From Alnus glutinosa (Eukaryota > Streptophyta > Magnoliopsida > Fagales > Betulaceae), in NCBI RefSeq assembly GCF_958979055.1, contig NC_084886.1:44566654-44630653 (forward strand): 64,000 bases of DNA, written 5' to 3'. Under the pieces are notes generated by a model. That model saw nothing but the letters and a program-made list of their open reading frames with translations, did not search any database and was not told the origin of the DNA. Position 1 is the first letter of the stretch; every line of letters begins with the position of its first letter. The translations under genes and the position numbers were made by a program. Of the stretch, positions 48,501 to 64,000 are shown in pieces.

Positions 48501-50598
48501 TTTACGACTGGATTAAATAGTTAAAAACTATATATTTTATTTTTTTGGTTTTATTGCTAAGTTACATATGCACCCAATGGATTTTGAACTCATGATCTTA
48601 CCTTCCAGACTAAGGGGGGAAGAAGTGCCATTTGAGTTAGAGCTCATAGGCTTGAATTTAGGCATTACAATTTAAAAGGATGAATGATGCAAAAAGAAAA
48701 GAGAAAAAAGGACATGGTTATGGTTAAAAACCATCTCACTTTGCATAATCTTATGTAACTCAGTTCTGCTTGCTAATCAAGAACATGAGATGGCATAAAT
48801 GGCAAAACAAATCAAAGTCCATTCCACAATTTACAAAGATCTTAAAAGCGAGTGCCAAAAACCTGAAAGGAATCTAAAATTGAGACTCTATCTTGGGCTG
48901 GTAGGGAATTTGCAGGATCAGATGGCAGATCCCTCACTTACAAGTAACAATTTGCAGATTTTAAAGTATATGCAAGAGTCAAATCCTTGCTGCCCCCATT
49001 ACCTCCCAGGCTACTTCTAATTACCAGCAGTCCCTAAATATAAAATATTTTGAATAGTTTAAAAGCAAAATTTAAGAGCTTGAGTACTTCTTCACATACT
49101 TATTGCTCCAATCCTACTCCATAAGCCGCTCTCAACGGAACCTTAATCCGCCAAATACTCTTCCAAGGGAAGGGAGTGCCATCATTAGCGAAGGGATTTA
49201 TATCACAACAGAGTGTTCTCCCCCACCAATATGTGTGTGTGTGTGTTTTGAAGATGGAACCAATCAAATTTAATAGCTTTTGAGATAATTCTATTAGGCA
49301 TAAAGAATAAGATTATTTCTAAGAACTTCCCTAACATTGGATCAATTCTTTATTCATAAAAAAGAATTCTTTACTTTTTGTATTTAGTGATGGTTCCATC
49401 TTTTGCAATGCCACATGCCAAATATGAAATCTATGGACATATGAAGTGGTTCTTTTCAATGGGATTTCCGAGTTTCAATGTCATCAAAAATTCATGTACA
49501 CTTTAATCAGAAACATATATATGCATGTCTACACGTGCGTGTATTTGTCAGATCACCTCACATAGATTTTACGTAAATATTCTATTCCACTATATGACAA
49601 TCAAGAACTTCTTTATGAAAGTGGCATATAACTAAAGCTTTTTCTTACACTTTCACTCCCAAATCATCCATCTTGTGGACTACATGGCCTCTTGCCATAT
49701 TGAATATTTTCGTGGAGGGAAAGGGGGAGAAAACCTACCAGGTAAGTTTGAGAAATATAACTGTAACGATCCAAGGAAAGCGCTCTCACCCCAAAAGGAC
49801 TAGTCCATTTGAAGCTTCCTTACAATCACTTATAAAGCCCAGATTCACCTAGTAAGTAAGCAATGTAGGACTTAACACCCATGAGTGTCTTTATAGGCTA
49901 CTCATCTTCCCAATGTGAGACCGAGGTTTCCCCTCTTAAAACCTCTAACGTCCTCGTCAGGATCGCGTCATGCAATGCTCCAGTATCACATAGCATTACT
50001 AGGTGGCTTTGATTCCATTTGTAATGACTCAGAAAAAGCGCTAGCCACATCAACCCTATTCCCCGAAAATGACTAGTCAATTTGGAGCTTCCCTATAACA
50101 CTTATAAAGCTCAGGTTCACCTGGTAAGTAAATAATGTGAGACTTAGAACTCATGAGTGTTTTTATAAACCACACACTCTATGTAGGCTACTGATCTTCC
50201 TAATGTAGGACCGGAGTGTCGAACTAATTGCCCAAGTTAGCAACAAGAGCTCACTGAATCTAGGATTTCTTACTCTTTTTTCTAGAATTCCTAGTGTAGG
50301 ACAGCCTTGCAGTTTCTTAGACTAATGGAATGTCTGGCAAGGAAGGTGGTAAGATTCAACTCAAAGGGATTGAGAAAAGGATTTATAATGTTTAGGTAGA
50401 TAAGGTAAAACTGAAAGAATCTGATTTGGTTAGGAATCAGATGAAGAAACCAAAAGTAAAGGAAATCCCCCGAGTTATTGAAACAAAGAGTGAGCGAGAA
50501 GGACTTGAAGAGCAAAACTGAAAGAATCTGATTTGGTTATGAATCACATGAAGAAATCAAAAGTAAACGAAAGACCCAGAGTTGCGGAAACAAAGAGT

Positions 50599-50634
<36 letters not shown>

Positions 50635-52688
50635 AGGACATGCGGAAATTGGGATCAGAACATGATGCCTTTGAATTTTGATTTCATTTGATGAGAGTGA
50701 TTTAATATAAGTGAATATATACCTGCAGGCCTAACAAGTGTACCGAGGCATTATATAGTTGTAAGAAGTAAACACTCACCTCCTCTAGTGAAGCATTTCC
50801 AGCTCTTTCACCAATGCCATTGATTGTCACTTCCAGCTGCCTCGCCCCTGCACATGCACCCTGAACTAGATGAAATGAGACATGAGTGCAATTTGATTAT
50901 CTTGCCCTGAATAAATAGAGCAAAAGAAAGTAATGAGCTTACCGCTACAGTGTTAGCAGTAGAAAGTCCAAGATCATTTTGGCAGTGAGTTGATATAATA
51001 ACATTTTCAATTCCAGGGGTATTGGATTTTATGTCAGCAATCAATTTCCCAAATTCATTTGGAACAGTAATGCCCACAGTATCGGGAATGTTTAGAGTTG
51101 TGGCTCCAGCCTTGATAACTTCTCCCAATATTTCATACAGAAACTCCCTGTCAGATCTGGTAGATTCAAAGAAACAAACAAACATTACACTTTATTCTTA
51201 AATGAAAAATGGTAAGTGACCAGCAATAGAGACGCATCATCACCTACAATAGGTTTTTTCTTTAGTTTTTCTCTCTTTTTTTGGTAGGCAAGAAGTTTAT
51301 AAAAGATTGGAAAGACTAGTCATTTCGTTTCCGCACTACGTGGAACAGTCATATCAGCACAGTAATAGCAACATAGCAATAACTGCATAAGCATTCTCAA
51401 TAAAAGAAAGAGATACCCATGTATGAATGAAAAGCATTCACAATAAACTTACATAAGGAGAAGGTGTAGAAAACAAAATCGAGCTAATTAAGCTTTCTCG
51501 AAGTGACTGAATGAGTTAGAATCGCAGAGGATCCTCTCAAGGAAAATGATTCAGCAGCATGATCCTTTCACACGACAACCCAAATTCTTAATTGAAAATT
51601 AAATGCGTTTGCACATTTTGATTCCACAATCTAATTATGAACTACCTTTGCCCTTGAATTGTATCACAATGAGTACAGAGCGCATTAAGAATTGGTCAAG
51701 AGGGTGATTAAATAAAAGTTAGAATAAAGAGTAACATTTAAACACAAATGATTATTTCACAACTCCAGAAAAAGAACTTAGCCAATGGCACAACAATGAA
51801 GACGAATTCAAACACCACCGTAAAGCCAAAGTACCCTCCAAGCCTTTTTGCAATATTTTCAACTACTGCCGAAAAACCAATCCAAAAATTCTTCTAACTT
51901 CTTAGCGGTCTTAGTAATGAACAAAACAAAAGTATTAAACTTTTTTATAGAATTAGTGAAGAATAAAAACAAGCGAACCTCCCAGCATCCTCGGGGCTAA
52001 ACTCGACATCGTCACAGCCCAAACTCCGGGCGAACCTAACCATTCTCCTGGCAATCTCAATCACCTCCTTCTTGGTCTTCCTCAACTTGTACTCCATGTG
52101 AATGGGACTGGTGGCAATGAAGGTATGAATCCTGGGCCGCTTGGCGTACTTCACTGCATCCCACGCCGTCCGAATATCATTCTCATTGCACCGGGAGAGG
52201 CCGCAGATGACGGGGACGTACCCTTCCTTATCGACGGCGTTACCGACGTCCTTGGCGATGGTTTTGACGGCCTCGAAGTCGTCCTTGGAGGAGGCTGGGA
52301 AGCCGGCCTCGATAATGTCAACGCCGAGCTTGGCGAGCTGCCGGGCGATGTCGACCTTCTCCTTGGAGGTCAGGGAGGCGCCCGGGGACTGCTCGCCGTC
52401 GCGGAGAGTGGTGTCGAAGATGCGGACGTAGTTGGGGTCCGAGATGCGGTTGGGGACGTAATCTGGGCGGCGCCTGGTGGTCGGCTTTGTGGTTGCTGCT
52501 GGCGGCGGCGGCAAGTCATTTTGGTGGGAACAGGAGACGGCGGTTTTTCTGGGGCAGGCGTGGGGGAGAGGAGGGAAGGAGGGTTTTGGGGAGAAATGGG
52601 GGATTCTTGGGTGGGTGTTAGTGTTGGCTGCGGAAATGGAGGCTTTGGGTGTTGGGGAGAATTTGAGAGCCGTGAAAATGGCAGCCAT
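39591..52688 (-). CDS. IPMS: 2-isopropylmalate synthase, chloroplast
   Basis: Twelve exons join in frame to 629 residues: 52688-51979, 51156-50943, 50860-50780, 48386-48297, 48207-48121, 45560-45460, 42615-42582, 42489-42415, 40863-40780, 40684-40550, 39973-39828 and 39723-39591. The enzyme joins acetyl-CoA to 2-oxoisovalerate, the first committed step of leucine synthesis in plastids. Residues 1-75 are Ser/Pro/Thr-rich, like a transit peptide. The catalytic barrel shows [20 protein letters not shown] (91-110), [14 protein letters not shown] with metal-binding His, [13 protein letters not shown] and HESGIHQDG. Residues 493-629 form the LeuA dimer domain that gives leucine feedback inhibition ([20 protein letters not shown]). 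This domain separates true IPMS from the MAM enzymes of glucosinolate synthesis, which lack it. Introns hold several LINE pieces and two tiny LTR elements. Confidence 0.95.
41404..41870 (-). mobile_element. LINE 3' tail split by a small LTR element
   Basis: The segment 41404-41504 carries the shared tail read in reverse (AAAAAGCGTAAAGGCG, then CATACAAGAAGTATACAAAA). LINE-like sequence appears to resume after 41828. The element at 41505-41828 therefore inserted into it. Confidence 0.55.
41505..41828 (-). mobile_element. TRIM-type LTR element, about 324 bp
   Basis: Direct repeats of about 115 bp lie at 41505-41619 and 41714-41828. Both include TTACTCACTCT, GAGAGGAGGGGTGTTCAT, CTTATAAAGTGCCCA and TCTCTTGGCGATGTG. 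Read on the minus strand the LTR is TGTTAAAGTGTCCCACATCG...CTTTTACA, followed at once by TGGTATCAAAGCAGG, an initiator-methionine-tRNA primer site. The interior is about 94 bp and non-coding. Flanking 5-mers (GAGGG and GAAAG) match only partly. Confidence 0.8.
42969..43027. repeat. Perfect 27-bp hairpin
   Basis: Arms 42969-42995 and 43001-43027 are exact inverted copies around the 5-base loop TCACA; the inner part is AACAGTTTCTGATG / CATCAGAAACTGTT. A weaker hairpin (TTGGGGGAC / GTCCCCCAA, 43052-43077) follows. They lie in the 45459-42616 intron of IPMS. A deleted MITE is the simplest explanation; a small-RNA precursor is possible. Confidence 0.7.
43755..44135 (+). mobile_element. 5'-truncated LINE fragment
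   Basis: The frame [19 protein letters not shown] matches the zinc-binding end of the LINE at 35421-36060 (there [13 protein letters not shown]). The segment ends with the shared tail (TGTATACGTTCTGTGTACTT ... CTTTTAATAAATTTG) and an A-rich end. It lies antisense in an IPMS intron. Confidence 0.75.
44440..45290 (+). mobile_element. LINE fragment, RNase H to tail region
   Basis: The reading frame [20 protein letters not shown] and [20 protein letters not shown] is the segment that precedes the zinc-binding domain in plant L1 ORF2. The piece ends at 45195-45290 with the shared tail and an A run. Frames are broken throughout. Confidence 0.75.
45690..45850. mobile_element. Two inverted LINE tails around a CTT repeat
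   Basis: TTTTTATACGTAATAATCCA at the left is the reverse complement, with few changes, of TGGATTATTACTTATAAAAA at the right. Between them lie nine CTT units (45724-45752), a T run and a plus-strand tail (CGTATACTTTCGATATACTT). Two tails in opposite orientation meet here. Confidence 0.55.
46200..46476 (+). mobile_element. 5'-truncated LINE fragment
   Basis: [13 protein letters not shown], the end of the zinc-binding region, is followed by TGTATACTTCCTGTGTACTA, CTTTTTTAATGAAATGAC and an A run. It is antisense to IPMS in the 48120-45561 intron. Confidence 0.75.
47380..47515 (-). mobile_element. tRNA-derived SINE copy
   Basis: Read on the minus strand, AGTTAGGTCTAACTCATATGA resembles an A-box region and GCAAGTTCAAACCC a B box; a T tract at the left gives the A tail. 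It is related to the copy at 48540-48652. Confidence 0.5.
47550..47900 (-). mobile_element. LINE 3' fragment
   Basis: The tail reads in reverse at 47550-47630 (CATTTCATTGAAAAGCGTAG, then GTACACATGATGTATACAAA). Coding remnants of the zinc-binding region (MERAECKMF, in another frame [11 protein letters not shown]) lie at 47740-47800. Confidence 0.65.
48540..48652 (-). mobile_element. tRNA-derived SINE copy
   Basis: On the minus strand, TGAGCTCTAACTCAAATGGC (A-box region) and CATGAGTTCAAAATCC (B box) are spaced as in tRNA-derived SINEs. A T tract at the left end corresponds to the 3' A tail. It lies in the 50779-48387 intron of IPMS. Confidence 0.55.
49110..49225 (-). mobile_element. Short LINE coding fragment
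   Basis: The minus-strand frame [20 protein letters not shown] matches [16 protein letters not shown] of the LINE at 35421-36060. No tail is present. Confidence 0.65.
49762..50216 (-). mobile_element. TRIM-type LTR element, about 455 bp
   Basis: Direct repeats start TGTAACGATCC at 49762 and TGTAATGACTC at 50020. Shared blocks are GACTAGTC, TTTGGAGCTTCC/TTTGAAGCTTCC, ACTTATAAAG, GGTTCACCTGGTAAGTAA and CATGAGTGT. On the minus strand, TGGAATCAAAGCC lies two bases inside the 50020 boundary and fits a tRNA primer site. Outer edges are approximate. No coding sequence is present. Confidence 0.7.
50601..50632. repeat. GA microsatellite
   Basis: Sixteen GA units in an IPMS intron. Confidence 0.85.
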
Positions 52689-52739
52689 GGAGGAGGAAAT
52701 GGATGCTAAGCCCTAAAGATTGGTGGAAAACTGCATGTG

Positions 52740-54145
52740 TTTAGGAATTTATATTGTGTGACGTAGGCAGAACGGTGGCGGCGCTGTTTTTCTAGTCAAA
52801 GGGATTTTTCCTCTCAATTCAATCCATTCCTGTCTTGTATATGATGTTTTGTTTAAGCATATGCGAGTGGGAGTGAAAGAATGTATAGATTCATAAAAAA
52901 AGTATGGAAAGTAAAAGTAAAATTGTTTAGAATATTCGGACCCTTTTTTTTTTTGGTTGTGAAAGTGAAGGATTGGGATCTCAATCCGTTATAGACAAAG
53001 AGTTAGCCATGAAAATAACAGTGGCTGTCTTTTCAGTAAATAGAAAACAAACCTTTAGGTTTATGACGAGGCAAACAATTTCGCAAGGAGATGCCTAGTG
53101 ACTCATACGGCCACCTTCAGCAGAGACTGGAGAGTAGCTCCACCCCTCTGCAATGGATGGCTACATACAAATGGTGGTGGCACACGAGCCACCCAAGAAC
53201 GAACCCATGCGTAGACCAAGGGGCCATGGCCCCTTGCTTTTAAATTTTACTTTAAAAATATTTTTATTAAGTTAAATATATATGTATTTTTAGGTTTAAA
53301 AATTAAGTTTGGCTTCAGCTAAAAATGAATTTGACCCTTCATTCGTACTTTGGTAATTCCATATGAAAAAATCTTTGATCTGTCTTTAGAGCAACCCCTC
53401 TACTAGAGGCAATCACATAGCCACCCCTTCAAAGAGTCAAGGTGGAGGTGTGGCACTATCACCCCTTTGTTGGGTGTTGTCGCGTGAGCCAACCCTATAA
53501 AATGGACTGCCTGGTGAGCCACTCCTTTAATAGGGGTAACCATATGAGCCACCTCTCTTCCTTTGTTTGGTTTTTTGTTTTTTTTTTTTGTTTTTTTTTA
53601 GTTTTAATCAATTAAAAATTTATTTATTTAGTTAACATCGTAAAACTGCTTGTGCCATTAACTGCGTTACTATCACATAAACAATTTTAGACGTAAATGA
53701 AATGAGTGACTTAAGGAGTTAAAAGTCAGATTTAAAATATGAGGGAGTAGATTAAAATCTCACTAGGGATTACATTGTTTGTTAAACTTAACCTGAATTA
53801 ATTCATGGAAAATGGGAATGTGATTTTTCTTTTTCTTTTTCTTTTTTTTAAAAAAAAAAAAAATTGACAAGAATGGGGGATCCCTTTTTATTTTTTTATT
53901 TTTTATTTTATTTTTTTGACATGTCCACATAAGAGGAGGAAGAGGAAATTCAAACGTGCTACCCCTTAGGGACAATGCACGTCCCACTTTTAATTTGATA
54001 ATTGAAAAACTATTAAAAATATTAAAAGAAGAGAAGTGATCTTTTTACTCCTATACTAGTGACGTATGTGTAACATCTTTTAAATTAAAAAAAAAATAAA
54101 AAATAAAATTGTAATGGATAAGAAAACAAAGAGACAAGGGGACAA

Positions 54146-54189
<44 letters not shown>

Positions 54190-56870
54190 CTCTCTTCTCT
54201 CTCTATGTAACTATGTAAGAAGACAATATATTCAAAATAGTAATAAAATAAATCCTAACTTTCAATTTGATCCAGTATTTTTTATTTTTTATTTTTTTTA
54301 TTTTTTTATTTTTTTAATTCAAGCCATACACCTGATCAATTCATGTTATATGAGTCCACCATTTATGTTTAAATAAATAGCTCAAAAAGGAATTTCCAAA
54401 TAGAGTTAAAACTTTTACTTCATTCTTTTGTCTTACAATCTAGATAGTGTTATCGCCAGAAATTTTACCAAGAAAGTAATTTTCATTCACTTATCTATTT
54501 CAAATCCCTAAATCCTACCAAAGTAACAATCATAATATCTATAAAAGAAGTGACAAAAGCTTTTAAATCACTACAAAGAAAAATTGCTCTCTTCTCTCTC
54601 TCTCTAAAGACAGTAAGACACCTCAACTGTTTCCTTGACTGCCGAGGAAGAGTGCCCCCTTCCCCCTTCCCCCTTTCTCCCTTCCTCCTTCCCCCTCCCC
54701 TTCTCGCCTCTTTTGAGGCTCTATCAATATCTTTGGAGGTCTTATTCATTGCTCATGGCAAATTTTTTTGATTCAACATCTCCTCTGGCTTCTGCTCCAC
54801 TGCGAATGATACGTTCTCAACCTCCACACACCAATCTCAGCCTCGGATCCACCACTTTCTTAAAATTCTTGGATTTGATTTTTTTCAAAATTAGATTTGT
54901 CCACTTTAGAAAGCTTCACCACCAAACGCACGATGCCACTATGATCCGGGTTTCTTCCACTCCACTCTGCTGCCATCTGCTTCCCATCTAGCCACCACAC
55001 GTCAGAGAGTGTCCCATACACGCCGACGTGTGGACAATGCAGAGCCGCGTGTGACGGCTTCCTCCGCCTTTAACGTTTGTTGCTGGACCTCGTGGAGATT
55101 CTGGCAACCATCGCCGGCGCGTGGTCTTCACATGCCAACGAGCGACCGTTGCTCTGCCAACTGCCAGTGTGTTGTTCATTTATTTTTTTATGCTTTTCCT
55201 AGTTTTTTTTTGAGCTTTTTCTTTTAGGTAATCTTCTCTGTGTTCCATGTAATTGTTACACAATTGGTGTTTGAGTCCTTTGAACTCTATATACACATTT
55301 AATCACCTTTATTGGTGGCTTAAATTTTTGACATCCATATCAAGAATCAATAGGTCTGCGTCATTCATTTGATGCATTGACTCTGCATAATTGCATTGCA
55401 TTCTTTGGTGTTCATTGTTGAGTTGTCTGGCCCTAATTTGTTGTAATTTCATTTTCTTTAAGCCTACAACTTAGCTTTAACTTTAGTTTGTAGTTCATTT
55501 TCACGTCTCTTAAAAAAAAAATCACATCTAAAACGAAAATAAAAATTTACCAATAATAAAACGACTATGCCAAATAAGAGCTAATATGGTTAAAAACCCT
55601 TTATTTATTTTTTTTTTATTTTTTTTTCTTTTATCAATCGCGTCCCACAACTTTTCAATTTCAATAATATCTTTAGTTAGAGATGACCAATAATAAAATA
55701 GATATTGTGCATATTTTATAACAAAAACAAAAAATTTGGCAGACAAGGAAGCTAGGCCTATGGGAATGAAGATAGTGCCAACAAAGATAAAAGTCTATAC
55801 GAGTTTCTTTTTGTTGGTAGTAAAATGTACAGATTGTAAGGAAAATTTGGACAAAACCTACATGGGGATATTTGGGAAAGAATAAATAATTCCTATAGGA
55901 TGCCTAAGAGGAAACCAACATGAAAATTCCATATTCCTAGGAATCCTATAAGACTCCTAATCATTCTCAAATGTGAGAATAGTAACATTCCTGAAAATCT
56001 AAATTCTCAAACATCACATTCTTAAGAATGTATATGCCAGAAAGAATGTTAGATTCTACGATCCAGACGTCACGATGGAGTTTGCACTAGAAACCAACAC
56101 GCCCTTTTGCACGTGTGAATTGATTACCCAGCAACAATAAAAGTCTCCTAGGCAAGAGAAATACGGTAAGTATTGAATTTGTGTTTGGGATTCTCTTCAG
56201 AATAATATCCTCCAGTCAATATACTCTTTATGTCGTGTTGTTTCAAACAACAGAAAATGTAGAAAATATGCAATTATCAAAGCAATCAACCTCATTATAA
56301 CCCAAACCTTCATTTTTCGTATGTTGGCTAAACATGAATCACCATTAGATCCGTTATATATATGACTAGCCCATTCCCTATCACAAAACACCGGGGTGGA
56401 GTCGCAGCCATTTGCTCATGTTTTTGGTGAGTTCCATGCTGTAAAACAATGAGCAAACCAAGCGAGGGAGTAGGGGAGATATCTGTGACATCCCCAAGTA
56501 AAACAACTTCCATACTAAATCCAGAAAAAATTATGAGGCTTCAAGAGTACGGTGTGGTTTTTAGCATTACTCTTCTGAATAATACAATTATATACAAATG
56601 TGGCGCTAGAAAGATGCATTTCAATTACATCATTGGGCTTATTCTTCCTATATGGGCAGAAAAGAGCTACTACACACAACACGGCAAAGTCACAAGATTA
56701 AATCCAACACAAGATGCTAAAAATTTAGCCCCTTATTAGTAGGTGATATCTATAATCTTCTATATTGAAAGTAAACTCAAGTTTTTTAGTTTAATAGTTT
56801 AGGTGAACAGGCAATGAAGCTGGCGACTCAAATGCAAAGAAAAAACTCAAACCGTTGCAGGAGGGGTAAG
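52740..56870. other. Intergenic region between IPMS and PUX11
   Basis: About 4.1 kb with no convincing gene. It contains a T run of about 40 bases (54149-54189), a C-rich patch (54650-54700), and short open frames at 54635-54991 and 55009-55227 that look composition-driven. The left edge must contain the IPMS promoter and the right edge the 3' flank of PUX11. Confidence 0.45.
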
Positions 56871-56880
56871 CCTTAAGGCC

Positions 56881-63470
<6,590 letters not shown>

Positions 63471-63764
63471 CTGCACTCCACAATATATGACCTTGTCATG
63501 TTTCTAATAAAAAGGAAGTTCCTAGGCTCGTAACTTCCCAATAATGGCATGGCCTCTCACAGCTGATTATTGCTACAGTATCATTTTTGGCACTAAGATG
63601 AAAAAAATGGGATTGGTTTCATATGAGTCGGTCTGATCCATGGCGTGTGAAATGGAAAGCATATATTCTGGTTGATTTGCCATTAGTGTGAAGTAAAAGT
63701 ACATGTAAAATTTTAGTTGGCCATGAAAGGGGTATAACAATCTTCTTATAAAAGGCAGTGATTT

Positions 63765-64000
63765 TCAAGGAGAGGACATTGCATGAAAAGGCACATCATT
63801 AGATGGAAAGTCAATCTCATAAACTACAGCAGAAGCGACTGCATTGTAGACAACTAAGGTGTTTAAATCTTTTCCATTGCTTTCTCCAGCACATAGAACC
63901 CAGTCAAATGGAGGTCCGCTCCTCAAACATGGCCACTCATCAACATGATAGCACAAGGATTGGGGGCAGTGGTCCCATAACAGAATAAAATGGGCACTCA
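63765..64000 (-). other. Unassigned open frame at the right edge
   Basis: On the minus strand the frame is open from the window edge to a TGA at 63767-63765. It reads WDHCPQSLCYHVDEWPCL, PPFDWVLCAGESNGKDLNTL and VVYEIDFPSNDVPFHAMSSP. It looks more protein-like than the random frames nearby but I do not recognise the family. It lies where an upstream PUX11 intron should be. It could be the 3' end of another gene, a captured gene fragment or chance. Confidence 0.3.

Noticed and set aside
52098..52709. 203-codon Gly-rich open frame on the plus strand
   Set aside because: Antisense shadow of the GC-rich first exon of isopropylmalate synthase.
54635..55227. Possible small gene with open frames of 118 and 72 codons
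   Set aside because: Composition-driven (C-rich patch), no splice structure, no recognisable domain.

Overview
The window looks like nuclear DNA of a woody dicot. All recognisable protein genes are plant genes with many GT-AG introns, and the intergenic and intronic DNA is AT-rich and full of plant-type mobile elements. A family of L1-type LINEs with one shared 3' tail recurs throughout; I lean towards a Fagales-like tree, but that is an inference from memory and not proven by the sequence.

Five multi-exon genes lie on the minus strand. From left to right they are: a SANTA-domain kinetochore protein (KNL2 type, 3342-7651); a GEMIN2-like snRNP assembly factor (17699-26637); a PTI1-like protein kinase (32049-37649); chloroplast 2-isopropylmalate synthase, the first committed step of leucine synthesis (39591-52688); and a PUX11-like UBX-domain protein (56881-63470, with its 5' part beyond the right edge). 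Exon boundaries were placed by hand from splice sites and reading phase, and all five join in frame. On the plus strand, 12967-13891 and 15861-16549 hold a tandem pair of small secreted defensin-type genes with ten cysteines in the mature region and closely similar promoters. No shared pathway links the genes.

The rest is largely mobile DNA, much of it non-autonomous and inside introns. The KNL2 intron holds a complete small LTR element that codes only for GAG (4278-6615, perfect 5-bp target duplication). The GEMIN2 intron holds an internally deleted L1. The kinase intron holds a 5'-truncated L1 with a 19-bp target duplication. The PUX11 intron holds an L1 derivative that keeps ORF1 and the 3' tail but lacks ORF2 (59209-60560, perfect 18-bp target duplication). 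There are also three very small LTR elements with primer-binding sites (24690-24969, 41505-41828, 49762-50216), a 962-bp foldback element (11585-12546), a MITE nested in another MITE (8603-9830), a decayed hAT transposase (27952-30065), SINE-like copies, and a 309-bp CT microsatellite.

I did not find a clearly new multi-gene system. The most unusual items are the ORF1-only LINE, the GAG-only LTR element, the ten-cysteine defensin pair with a fossil promoter inside the intron, and a relic of a pyruvate decarboxylase gene at 2640-2855.
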